Source: Stropharia rugosoannulata (Eukaryota; Basidiomycota; Agaricomycetes; Agaricales; Strophariaceae). Taken from it: DNA of 64,000 bases. The translations under genes were made by a program, and so were the position numbers. Under the pieces are notes generated by a model, which saw only the letters and a program-made list of their open reading frames with translations, was not told the DNA's origin and made no database searches. The DNA is taken from assembly GCA_028532985.1 (NCBI GenBank), contig JANCIK010000002.1, positions 682,001 through 746,000 on the forward strand. The letters are read 5' to 3'. Shown one piece after another: positions 1-12,100 of this stretch (its first letter is position 1; each line of letters starts with the position of its first letter).

Positions 1-1385
1 TCGCAACGATAGAGATTAGCGCTGAAAACAGCGCTGCGGCGTCGATGTGGATGAATATGGTAAGGCAGTTCCTTGTTTGTGTGACTTATAAAATACTTAC
101 CAGACGAAACTAGGGGGCCGCGGTTATGGGCCAGCTGTCGGCATTCGCAGAGTGGAACAGCAACCTGTATGTCCTCTGTATATATTGCATACATTTCAAA
201 TATGCTGACTTCTATTTACAGAGCACAGTCTCTTTGCAGGCACGTTTTGAGGAGTGAGGAGGATATCGACATGGGTACCTCCGTAGATGACATGGTTGAG
301 CAGCTGTTAGTATTTATGGTTTATTACTCACTGTTATTTGCATGTAAATCTGACACTTGACTTCTTTTGCTGTTTTTTTTAGGATAAAGAAGCTTGAACA
401 GTTGAAGCTGGACACCCCATCGACAAGCACTGCGGCCATCACAGTCGTAGTGCCTCCCGTCGATTCCCAGCCCCCCTGCGAACAGAGAAATGCTGAGCCT
501 AAGGAACACAAGCTGGTGGCTACTACCAACGAGCAGTCACCGGTTCTGTGCGAACGTCGACGAAAGCACAGGTATTCCGCAGAGCCATACCAGTGTCTCG
601 ACACTATCGCCCGGCGCGAAGCGAAGCGGAAGGCCGCGGCGAAAAAGTTAAACATTTGCCGCCCCAAGTCCGTAAGAACGCAGAAGAGTTCTGCCGCTGC
701 CGCCGCTGTCTCATCGCTCCCAGTCAATGTCAGTCCCGATGCGCCCATCCATAATTCGGAGTATGCTCCGGTCTTCAAGACCGTATTAGAAGCACCCATC
801 GCCAACTCGGATGACGCGCCATCGACCGCCGCCTCGCCGGGGCTTTCCAGGAGTGAAGCCATAGCTCAAGATCATGCTGCTCTCACCACGGCCCCCATTC
901 TTTCGCCGCCCCACCGTACCTCTCCCACACATGCAGCACCTGCTGCTCACATCTCTTCTTTCTCATCGCTCAGTTATGGCCAATCCAATGCACCTATCTC
1001 AAGCGGCCTCCCAGCGCCCAGAGTCAATAATGGAAATCAAACGCCCAGCACCACCACGGCCGCTGCCACCAGCTCCCTACCTTTGCCATTGCCCAACTCA
1101 CCTCCCCAAGCATCAAACTCGCCCTCAACATCAGTCCCCAATCCTGTCCCATCATCTCTAGTACCTGCTGCTCCGGATTCTACAGTTGTTGATGCACGAA
1201 CTCTTGATATCAGTATGACAGGAGAAAGGCGGTTGGACGAGCACGACGACGCAAGGGTAATGCCCGGCCATTATGCACTGGTGCACAGCTACAACGGCTA
1301 CATGGATGCAGAAGAAAGCTGGGGGTATCCCTTTGGACTGCTGTCCCTGGCAGCAGTTCTTACTGCGGCTGTATATGTCCGCTGA
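1..1385 (+). CDS. Hypothetical protein with C-terminal membrane segment (5' end outside window)
   Basis: The 3' part of a spliced gene; its start lies left of the window. Probable exons are about 3-59, 104-166, about 229-290 and about 381-1385, joined by GT-AG introns, the last reading through as a DMVEQLIKKLEQLK helix-like stretch. The long last exon carries a basic segment (RREAKRKAAAKK, possible nuclear signal), then about 200 residues very rich in Ser, Pro, Ala and Thr, probably disordered. It ends in a hydrophobic stretch (FGLLSLAAVLTAAVYV) and stops at 1383-1385, which would fit a tail-anchored protein. No catalytic motif or family is recognised. Exon 3 has two possible acceptors, so the N-terminal joins are provisional. 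The final exon is more secure. Confidence 0.6.
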
Positions 1386-3231
1386 ACCTACTTGTCTTAA
1401 ATTATTATTAACATATTTTTTCCCTCTTTTGTTTGCATCTCTCTCGCTTTCCGTAGACTCTTGATCTCATAGTAGTTGTAGTTTGCTCTCGTCTCATATC
1501 CCGTTATCGCGCCGTAGCTAGTATTTCATTGTCCATTGTTGTCGTAATTCTCTCTTCCGATCCCTTTTTACTTTGCTATCAACTTGCTTTTGCTTTTCTG
1601 CTATCTGCTATACTCGATGCTATCCTTGTTCTACCCTGTTGTTTGAAATGCATGTACTGTAGTATATAGTACACCGTAACTTGTTGCTTGCTCGTTTTGT
1701 CCTCGTAGTACCTGGTATTTTGTAGTATAACTGTAGAGTATGATGGTGCTTTATACTTGAATTTGCATTTTCTTGTAGAGTTGCTGGCGAGTTATGAGCT
1801 TGTGAGCGAAAGGCGCAAAGCAACCGCAAAGCGAATGGCGAACAGCGTGCCTCGGCATGTGCCTCGGCATGTGCATCCGCGCGTTCTGTTTGTTATCACC
1901 AGACGCCTCAATGGCCTGATCAATTGCTGATCAAGTTCAACCTTTCCTGCGCCGCAGCGCGCGTTTAAACGTGTTCGCCTCTTTTCCGCCGATGTTTTTC
2001 GAGAATCAACTTATGTACTTTGAAAAGCACAAGTCACTTGCCATACGGGCTACGGAACGCCACGGACCGCCCTAAGGGTCGCATCATGGGCGCCTAAATA
2101 TGTGATTGTCTTGTCCAAGTCTTGCCGAGCCTTGCCTAACTTGTAGTAGTAAGTATCCGTATGAGCCGATGTAACATCGCTTGAAACTGAAGCAAATATA
2201 TCCTTTTCTACAACTTTAAGGTTTCGGGAGGCTTGGGATAACTCTGTGATTTATTCAGCGCATGTATAAGGTCGCGCGTCACTGCCCCCGTGGCCGGTCA
2301 AGTTAAGTGCCGTCTAATAACACGCGTTACTGCAGACTGAAGCTTACTTGGGTTAGCCCTGGTTAGCCAGAGCCGGAGTCTCTCCGCATGTAGTCATTGT
2401 CAAGAACGCGGTTTTGCATGTTATTAAGACATTGAGTGACTATAACCATTAACCATTGGTTGTTATTATTTATATAAGTCTCTATTAAAGAGATGAACGA
2501 TAAGTTTTTTTGACTCACCATTAGGCTCGAACCGCTTTCTTCAAAAGCTCCAGACTCCAGAGCAACCTGATTGACTCTATTTTTAGCCAAAGTCAAGTAC
2601 CGGTGTCATCAGTTTTCAGCACTTCAGCTTCAGCGCTCATTGCACCGGGGCGATACCCTCCGGTGGTATGTATATTTATATGCGCAAATTTCATGAGTAG
2701 GATTGCCTTCGAGAATGACACGAACCATAATTGGAAAAAATCTTCGCAGTGGGATCTTCATTCAGACATGATTGTTTCCGAATGGCGGCAACCAAATCAT
2801 ATCGACTGGCGAGTAGTAAGAACTGTATATACGAAAGTACATGGCAGCTGGAGCGGACGAAGCTAGTTAGCGCATTCTCTTTGGGAATCTAATTTGACTT
2901 GGGCGCATACCTTGAATGCGGTGCACTCATGCTCGGGCCCCTTAAATATGATGTAAGGGACCTTGGGAACAAGTCTCAATAGACTCGAGCCTTATGTACT
3001 CTGTCATTTATACTTACGTGGCTTCAACCTGCCACTGTCCGTTCTTTTTATGGGTTTACAGTTCAACGGTCCAATCCAAGAGGAATCCCACAATATTTAA
3101 TCACATTCCTCGCGATCGGTCCATTACAGAATCACCTATGACACCAAGTTCAGGCTCCGAGCTTAAATACGTACTGTCACTATCCCTGCTGACATTCTTG
3201 TTCTCTCCCATAATCGTCTCATCCGTGTACG
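1386..3231. other. Intergenic region without a supported gene
   Basis: T-rich sequence follows the stop of the first gene, consistent with a 3' untranslated region. A 12-base unit (TGCCTCGGCATG) is repeated twice near 1852-1875. Only short open frames occur (for example about 2603-2866), without family resemblance or convincing splice continuity. The last few hundred bases are presumably the P450 promoter. Confidence 0.5.
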
Positions 3232-5664
3232 ATGCGTTTGCCCCCTGGCCCGACGTACATTCTCAAGAATCTCCCCAACCTCGTTCTCCCGCCCCTCTGT
3301 GTCTTTGTTGCCGATAAATTCCTTGCGAACGCAGGTTTCACAATACCGTCATGGGGTCTACTTCTCTGCTACTTCATATCTCTTCCCGCCGCAATATTCT
3401 TGAAGGTTCAGTATCAGGATCTTAGAGATAAGAGGGCGGCGGAGGCTCATGGTGCTGTTCTGCCACCACGAGTCTATGACAAATGGCCTGGAGGACTATC
3501 TTTGTTAAATCAGATGTTGGTTAATCTCAAGGACGGGTATCCAGGTGGGTATCGATTCCTATTGCTTACTATTTTGGTTTACGTGGAAACAATTTTAGGC
3601 GATATGTTTTTTGAGTGGACAAAGGCGTATGGCCATACTTGGAATGTCAAGATATTATTCGCCAACAGGGTAATACGAAGAATGATTTGGAATTCATGAC
3701 TTGGCTGATTTCATTGCAGTTCTTCACTTCTGAGCCTGAATATATCAAAGCTATCCTTGCCACGATGTTCGACAGCTTTGAAAAAGGTACGCAAAGCTAA
3801 TGTTGTTATCCGTATCCTCAATATCTCTATTAGGCGCGAAGTTCAACGAACAAATGCAGTCCCTTTTGGGAACTGGGGTTTTCAATTCGGATGGTAGGAC
3901 ATCTGCATCAGACTTGATATTTATCTGGCTGATTGGGTGCATTGTCGGTGTCGCCCTCAGGTGATATGTGGAAGTAAGTTGGAAGCAGAGATGTTATACA
4001 CCCTTGCTTACTTCTGAATCGCCTTAGGTTCCATCGCGCCATGACCCGCCCGTTCTTCAGTAAAGACCGTATCAGCCATTTTGACATCTTTGACCGGCAT
4101 GCTTCGGACGCACTCGCACAACTGAAAGCCCGCTTGAGGGAAGGTTATCCTGTTGACATCCAAGACCTGGCGTCCCGCTTTACAATGGACTCTGCCACAG
4201 AATTTCTTTTTGGAAAAGACGTGCGCTCCCTGGGGTGTGGGATCCCATACCCGCACTACTCCCCGCTTTTCAATACTCGCGCAGACGAGCTCCCTGCTAA
4301 CCAGTTTGCGAAAGCATTTGATGAGGCCCAGAGACGCATTGCCCTGCGCTCCCGTTATGGCGAGAACTGGCCGCTGACGGAGTTCTGGAGTGACAAAATC
4401 CTTGAAAAGATGGTGACCATTAACGGGTTTATTGACCCCATTCTACGTGCCGCTATAGAGAGAAAACGTGCTGCCGATGCCCTTGTTGAAAAAGTCCAAA
4501 ATGCAAAGACCGAGACGCACCGCGAAGTGAAGGACGGAGAGAGTCTGTTGGATCACTTGCTGCACTACACAGATGGTAGGAAAATTTCTCTTGTTATAAG
4601 CTTGCCACTGAGTTCAAGTAGACGAGAATATTTTGCGCGACGAGATCCTCAACATCCTCCTGGCAGGGCGTGATACGGTATGTCTGGCATCACCCTACTT
4701 AATTGATATGATATGTCGGCTGATAGAGTGATCGCGAAATAGACCACAAATAGTATTACATTTGCCGTTTATATGCTCGCTGAGCACCCAGAGGTCTGTA
4801 GGCGGCTCAGGCAAGAAATCCTCGAACACGTTGGGGACTCCCGCCGCCCTACATTTGACGATATGAAGGACATGAAATACCTGCGTGCTGTTATTAACGA
4901 AACCATACGGCTGTATCCTGCAGTGTGCGTTTTTCCAGTTATGACCCATCGCTGGAGAGTGAAATTCATGGTCTAAATATAGCCCGTTTAATGTCCGGAC
5001 GACGTCGAAAGCAGTCGTTCTACCGGGAAAGTATGGCCAGAAACCGTTCTACATCCCTGCAAATAGCCGGTACGTATTCAAATGTTTACAAGGGCTAATG
5101 TCAACTCACTGTGTGTTAAAGGTTCCCATATAGCGTATTTTTGATGCACCGCCGGACAGACCTATGGGGACCTGATGGTGCGGACCCACACATATTTTCG
5201 AGTCCGTTACTGAGCTGCACTTCCTTAGCCAATAACTTCGACCCAGATCGCTTCCTCGATGAGCGACTGCATAAGTATCTGACCCCCAATCCATTCATCT
5301 TCCTTCCCTTCAATGCAGGCCCTCGTATTTGCCTGGGTCAGCAGGTTTGTACATTCATAATGTGTTTCCCCTACGGCAGCTGACATGTAGTCAATTCCGC
5401 TAGTTTGCGTACCATGAGACCTCATTCTTCCTCATTCGGCTCCTCCAGCAATTCTCGTCCATTTCTCATGTGTACGAAGCACAGCCGCCGGCATCAAGAC
5501 CACCTCTCGAGTGGATGGGACTGGAAGGTAGCAAGGGGAAAGATAAAATCCGAGTCAAGACCTACATGACGATGAGCGTGATGGGAGGATGTTGGGTTAA
5601 GATGGAAGAGGCAAAGGGCAAAGTTGCTTCACCTTCCTTATCAGTACACACCGGGCACTTGTAG
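3232..5664 (+). CDS. Cytochrome P450, CYP63/CYP52-clan monooxygenase
   Basis: Membrane-bound haem monooxygenase of the fungal CYP52 clan, most like basidiomycete CYP63, a group associated with oxidation of alkanes, fatty acids and aromatics. About 590 residues over roughly ten exons. The start [11 protein letters not shown] is typical, followed by hydrophobic N-terminal segments (about residues 15-60). All landmarks are present: I-helix AGRDT near 4665-4680, K-helix ExxR (ETIR) near 4898-4909, FDPDRF, and the haem-binding [10 protein letters not shown] at 5309-5338, followed after an intron by FAYHET, as in CYP52 enzymes. Introns of 45-65 bases join in frame throughout, and I see no break. 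The substrate cannot be read from sequence. The neighbours are unrelated, so it is not part of an evident biosynthetic cluster. The exact C-terminus after the PPLEW stretch is less sure. Confidence 0.88.
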
Positions 5665-6554
5665 GGGAGATTTTCCTGTCGATTTAAAGAAGACGTTATG
5701 TTTCTGTATGATTCTAAACGGTTCTATCATGTACGTGTATTTGTACGCCTTGACCAATATAATTCTTTTGTAGTTGGTTTCCAGTAAAAGACGGCAGTTG
5801 TTCTTCCGACTTTATGGTATGGTCGTGTTCAGGCTCGCGTGTGCAACCAAGGAAGGCAGAAAATATGGTGCGGTTATGTTCTTTTTGTTGTATTTCCTTT
5901 CGAGCCTTTTCCATTTTTCATACTTCTTGAGACATTTTTTGGTGTTCATGTGTCGTTTTTCCAAGTTCTCAATACCGCTAGAGCCAACCAAGTTGATGTC
6001 TGTATGACATACTGGACATGTAACATGTCCATCTTTGAGTGCGAGAATCTGAAATTGTATTGAGCAGTTGTAGCATTGATAGATCGAAAAAAAGAGTTTA
6101 CCAGACTAGTTTCATCTAATTTATCCATTAAGAGAGCTCGATCTATATTATAGAGCAAGTTGAAGTAATTTAACGATAGAGGCGATCGCTTCAAGGTTCT
6201 ACCCTCCGGACGTGACTTGCAAGTTGCCGCTAGAGGGGACGGTCACCGGTCTACGTTAAAACGTTAAAACGTTGTATTTAGGTAGACAAAAACAGTGTAA
6301 GAGAAAAAAGAGAAGGAACGCCTCAAGAACGCCTAGAAAATAGATCTACGCCAGTGCAGGCAAAGTGCAGGCCAGTGCGACTACCAGCACAGCCACCCGT
6401 GCCGCGTCGGCAAAATTTATGGAGTTCATAAATGGGTTTCCCCAAAGAAATCAAGCACTCCGCGTCCCTGTCACCGTGTGGTGGTTGGTGAGCTTTCACG
6501 TCATTCTTTCCTTCGTATCCTCACCAACTCCAAAAGCCCTGTTCCAGTCACAAT
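5665..6554. other. Intergenic region between P450 and MBOAT genes
   Basis: No supported gene. Contains an 8-base tandem repeat (ACGTTAAA, about 2.6 units) at 6253-6273 and T-rich tracts at 5870-5960. The right part is the likely promoter of the acyltransferase gene. Confidence 0.5.
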
Positions 6555-8551
6555 ATGGACGCGCTTTTCTCGCCTCTGGCTGATGCTCTGGGCGCCAGCG
6601 TCGACCAAATCAAGGTATACTGCCTCCAGTACCCTACAATAGACAGCCAGCTCACTCCTTGTCCAGCTCATATCATGTCTCTTGATTGCATACCCCCTTG
6701 CAAGCATCTTCGTGCGCATCCCGACCAGCCAACCAGCTCTCCGTCATCTTTTTAGCGTCGTTGTGGCAATCATATTCTTCTTCCCCGTTCTAAGGATATA
6801 CAGCGCGTTCTTCCAGCTGCTTGCGAGTATTATGGCCACGTATTTCATCGCAAAATACCACAAAGGGTCGAACATGCCATGGATTGTATTTGTGTAAGCC
6901 TATCTTCTTGGTCTACAATGTTGTTCGACGAGTTTATTTTCTTTACAGGATCGTCATGGGTCATCTGACAGTCAAGTACGCAACACTCTCCACCTTTTGA
7001 TGTTGCCACTAACCTACACGACTCCTTAGCCATGTTATTCGGGCTATTTACGGATTTAGCTACGAAACTATGGAAGTCACTGGTCCTCAAATGGTGCTCA
7101 CTATGAAGTTGACTACTTTTGCATGGAACGTCTATGACGGGCGTCGTAAGGAAGAGGTGTGGAAACAGGTTCTTGGACCGAACGTCTTCTAACGACTCTT
7201 TGCTTCAATAGGACTTGGACAAGTGGCAACTGTCAAAGCGTATCACCCAATACCCATCACTTCTCGAGTTCCTGGGCTATTCGTTCGTTAGGTTCTTTGA
7301 TGCCACCGTAATTTACTGACATTGACCAATGCAGGTTCTACTTCCCGGGTATCCTTGTCGGCCCATACCTTGATTACCCAGAGTATATGGAGCTCATCAA
7401 TGAGACTATGTTCCAACATGCCCATGTAAAGGCGTCCCTTAAAAATGGTCGTAGGCTGCCTCCTGGACGCAAGCGCGCTGCTTACACGAAAATGTTTATG
7501 GGTCTTGTGTACCTGGGAGCCTTTGTACTTTTCACTCCAAAGTACAACTTTGCAGTGGCTGTTAATGACGATTTCATGAAAATGAGTCTTCTGAAGCGGT
7601 ATGTAATTACGTTAGACTGCACGTAGCTCATTCACTCATTCATCTGTTCCGTAAATTAGCATTGCGATATTCCAACTCAGTGGTCCCTTCGAGCGCGCGA
7701 AATACTATGCTATTTGGACCCTGACAGAGGTACGTCAAGGAACTCAATCAAATCCGCTCCTGGGTCTAAATATGCTATAGGGAGCGTCCGTCCTCACTGG
7801 CCTTGGCTTTGTTGACTTAGGTCCCAAAGGCGTACCGAACTGGGATGGCGCTGCCAATGTCAAAGTTTGGTTGATTGAATTCCCCCCTAACTTCAAGGTT
7901 CTGCTTGATTCGTGGAACATGAAGACAAACGTATGGCTGCGCGAATGTATATATAAGCGTGTCACTCCTAAGGGCAAGAAGCCTGGTAACATGAGCAGCA
8001 TGATTACATTTTTCACTAGCGCATTCTGGGTATGTCATATTTTGCCATTTCAGACTCTTTGCTTACTTTCTTCACAGCATGGAATTGCCGGCGGTTACTA
8101 TCTGACCTTCCTTATGGGTGGATTTATCACTGCTGCTGCTCGCCAGGCTCGTGCGAACTTCCGCCCATTCTTCGCTCCTCCTTCCGCGCCTGCAAACGCA
8201 CCTCCCTCGTTGTCCAAGCGCATTTACGACATTGCTGGAATTATTCTCTCAGCCATGATTCTCAACTACTCTGCTGCTCCCTTCATCATCCTCTCTGCCC
8301 GCGACTCTGTCATCACCTGGCAACGTTTAGGTTGGTATGGTCATATCGTGATCTTCGGCTCTCTTCTGTTCTTTTCGGCAGGAGGAACCCAATACTTCCG
8401 TGCTCTTCAAAAGAAAAAGGGTGTTTTGCCTCCCCCGCGGAGTGCAAAACCCGCAAACGGTAGCGTCAGTGCCACCCCCAGCACCAATGGCACTCCTGTA
8501 GAGGAGAAGAACTTCATCATCCCAGCTCCAATTGACAAGGTGCTATCGTAG
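6555..8551 (+). CDS. ALE1: MBOAT lysophospholipid acyltransferase (ALE1/LPCAT-like)
   Basis: Polytopic ER enzyme that re-acylates lysophospholipids with acyl-CoA (Lands cycle). After MDALFSPLADALGASVDQIK an intron leads into a chain of membrane segments (YPLASIFVRIP, then hydrophobic blocks to about residue 100). Family motifs follow: FYFPGILVGPYLDYPEYM, then WNMKTNVWLRECIYKR holding the conserved Asn, and SAFWHGIAGGYY with the catalytic His codon at 8078-8080, the first codon after an intron. Two or three further membrane helices and a Ser/Pro-rich tail (KNFIIPAPIDKVLS) complete a protein of about 500 residues, a normal family length. All joins use short GT-AG introns and keep the frame. No missing residue seen. 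The symbol is assigned by motif resemblance to yeast ALE1. Acyl preference cannot be inferred. Confidence 0.9.
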
Positions 8552-9101
8552 AAATTGAAAGGGCTATAGCGACAGTGTCTTGGTTGAGGTATCTAAGTAG
8601 GCGAATTCAGCAGGGGCTAAGCAGGTGAAGTTGTTGGCCAAGAAGAATTGGACCTGCTATTACTCGTGTCCAAAAATTATTAGCCATAGCTAATTCTGCG
8701 CGTTTATTACTAATGCTTAATGAAATAGACTCTTATACATAGAACTCCGTACTTGAGTAGTCAGTAAGTTACAGTAGAGAATCGTAGACAGCGGAATGAT
8801 ATCAAGTATTTGATCTCCATATGGGAAAGTTTACCCAATCAGAATATAGGTAAGTTTGTGCGGGCCGGCTCATCAGTCTTCTACCTTCTACCTCATACAC
8901 TTCGAAGTGGTCGCGATAAAAGGTCCCTTTCCGACTACCTATCTTTCGACGTAGAGACAAGACTCCAAGGGCTCTTCGACTAAGTCATATTGGCTCATAG
9001 GTTATGATTACAAAAGTACTCTAATTCATCAAAAGTTGACATATTTCTTTTCTTGGACATGCCCAATCGTCGTACTTATTCCTATTCAAGATATACACGC
9101 A
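8552..9101. other. Intergenic region between MBOAT and URB1 genes
   Basis: About 550 bases holding the acyltransferase 3' region and the URB1 promoter. I see no RNA gene, repeat or conserved frame in it. Confidence 0.45.
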
Positions 9102-12100
9102 ATGCCTGCTCGAGAACACCCCAATAAGCGCCAGCGTACAGGCCCTACCACTTCCATAACAAAACGGTTTGCCAACGCCGCGGAAGTGCGTTCCGCGCTA
9201 CGCAGTGATAATCATGAAGGCTTGGTTGATAGTGCGCATATATTTTTTTTGCGCCAGCCGCGCTTCTAACATATTGTCTAGCTCTCACGACACTTCGGAA
9301 CCAGCTGTCGGTTAAGACACATGACGAAGCTATATCGCCCCAAGACCATAGGCTAGATCTCATCAAACAATGGATGCAGAGTGCGCCAGGCGCGTCCGAC
9401 CTATTTGCGATATGGGACACCGCGACACAGGTAAGAGCGGTGTTTGTGGGCTTTTCTCTGGCATCTCATTGTTCTTAGCGTCAACCTGCTTTCGCAGCTC
9501 TGATCCTTTCGGTTTTATCCTCGATCCTCACACTGTTATCCGCACACTATACAGACCATGCGCTTGGGCAGCCAGTGATGAAGGCACTCCTCGTTCCATC
9601 TCGACTCCGCCAATTAAACTCGTTCATTGGCGGTTCTCATAATGACTTGATTATCGTAACACTGAAGCTGTATAATTCGATGTCCAATTTTGCTGGTGGG
9701 CACGATAGGAAGACCGTTCTTGAAGGGTTCGGCTGGGAGATAAAGGTGCGTGTTTGTATACATGTTTATGAGCCTGTCTAAAAAGTTATAGTCTCTTCCA
9801 AAATTGTTCAATATGCGGAGGAAAGCTCATGGAGAAAACGACACGACAGATCCATTTTTAAGACCAGGTAAGGACCGTGATATGGTCATGCAAATAACGA
9901 ATGTCGACATTCTACTTCAGATATTAGGACACTATATATTCTTTTCCTCTTGTCGTTCCTAGACGTGGGTAGTACAAGTCAAATCAAGACTGCATTCCTC
10001 GAACACCACCGAGAACCATTCTTGACTATGTTCAAGGGTTTGGCGCATGACCATTATTCCTTGGCCAGGAAAGTTCTGGAAGTATGTTGGACTGGACTGT
10101 GGTCAGATTCCAAGGTTAAACGGACGCTCAAAGTCGGGATTTTCAACGAGATAACCCTTGGCCATGTACGTCATTATCCCAAAAATTCTCTTAGGGCAGC
10201 AGGCTTATTTGTAGTACATACGTATAGCTCTTCAAACTATACGAGCGCATTCAACCTGAGAATGACGACGAAGAGCATATCCCCGCCAATCTGGTGCATC
10301 ATTTTCTTCTAGCCATCTGCACTCGCCCAGGAGTTGGAATATGTTTCAAAGATCGAGGATGGTATCCAAGGGAGGCGGATAAAGAGGAATGGGGACTGCC
10401 GAAGGTCGAGGACGACGCGACAAAGAAGGGTGGCAAGGTGTATAATAAGATACTGACCAATATATTGAAGACCCTCAAAGTCAACGAAGATTCGCGTCAA
10501 CAAGAATTGGCTATCAAGATTCTGGCTGCTTGTCCTGAACTCGTCGCTGGGTTAGTACTCATTTTTGTTCCCATTTAAATCTGCTAATAATGAGGTAGAT
10601 ATTGGTCCGCCGCTGCTTTAACACTTGAACCTCGTCTTTCATCAAAATGGATTGCCAACATAGCTGTGTTCGGTAATATAATCTCCCTCCCGGTTCCAAC
10701 TGTGATGTTCTACATGCCAAATACCCAACTGTATCAACCCAGCCCCCCACCACTTTCTACCATTCTCGAAAACATCCTTCCCTCGGTCGGAACCAAAATC
10801 AACTTCTCCAAAGGCCTTCAGTCTCCTTCGGGAATGGTCCAACATTGCTCTGCTCTGGCTCTGTCAAAATGCCTTGTCAAGTACCACACTGTACATGAGC
10901 AGCTGCGCAAAGTTGCTATGGCCCTTGAAGAAAACGAGGAAGATGGCCAGTGGAACAAGCGATGTGCTGAGCTTGGGAGAGAGGTGCGCCGCCGGGTGCC
11001 CGATTTCCAAGTCATAGTCGGTTTCTCGCAGCAAAAACATATAGACGGCCAAGTTAATCAGACCAAAGTGGCATTGCTTGCTGAGGCCGCGCAAAGATTG
11101 CTGTGGCTGTATCATCGCTGCCTGCCTGCCGTAGTAGCTGAAGCCCGCTTTGATTTGGGGAAACTACTTCAAACATTCGCTCAAGAGATTGATTCTGACG
11201 ATGGGAATGCTGAAAATGATAAGTTACCCGATGCTGCTTCTCGATTATACCGCATTCAGCAACTTCACATATTAAGTCTCCTGAAAGACAGTGATCAATT
11301 TGTCGGGACTGCGAAAATTGGTTGGTGGTTTACCTGGTCTTTATCACAAAAAGCTCGTCGTCTAATACCTATTTTCAGCATCATTACCTCATACACCATT
11401 CCGCATTTTGCTTACCGCGCTGAGACTGAGCCAAGTACCAGCAATCCGCGTTGCAATCGCAGCCCTCCTCCAAAGCATCCTATCTCAGAGCATCATCTTC
11501 CAGGAAGATGTCCAGGAACCTGATCTGTGGCTCCGAGCTCTTCCGGACCGATCCTTAGAAACCTCTGAAGCTGATGAAGTATCCTATGGAAGTTCAGACG
11601 GCTTGGTTATCTTCCTGGATGACTGCGTCCAGAGATGTTTAAAAACACCATATCGCTACGTTGAAGCGCTGCACGCGTTGGTCAACCAGATCCAGACAAT
11701 GACAGACGAGACTGAGCGACTTGATATGTTGCCTACCCCGCTTATCATGACGGTATTAGAGCAGCTTGACGCCAAAATAAATAACAAATCACTTGCTCCG
11801 GTTCATCTGTTGGCGATTATCACGTACTTCCGGAATGTGTTGTTCAATCTTTCTAGTAAAACATTAGACTTGCAATTTTTACTGGCATGCGCTCGCAACC
11901 TTGACGGCCTCGTGGCAGAGAAAAGACTTTCACATTACGAGCCTACAACACTTAGGACCGTTCGCCGCGAAATTGACTTTATCCTGGCGACTTTGTCTTT
12001 CTCCTCCTTTGAAGCTCCGATGCCGCTAGACAGTACGCCTGAAGTGGATGCATACATAACTGAAGCAGAAGAAACGGAAAAAAGTAGGTTCTTGATCAAT

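Noticed and set aside
2515..2590. tRNA-like T-arm (GGTTCGAGCC on the minus strand)
   Set aside because: The T-stem does not pair, no matching acceptor strand or A-box is present, and no cloverleaf can be drawn.
3232..9000. Secondary-metabolite gene cluster around the P450
   Set aside because: Neighbours are lipid and ribosome housekeeping genes. No synthase, terpene cyclase or tailoring partners occur nearby.
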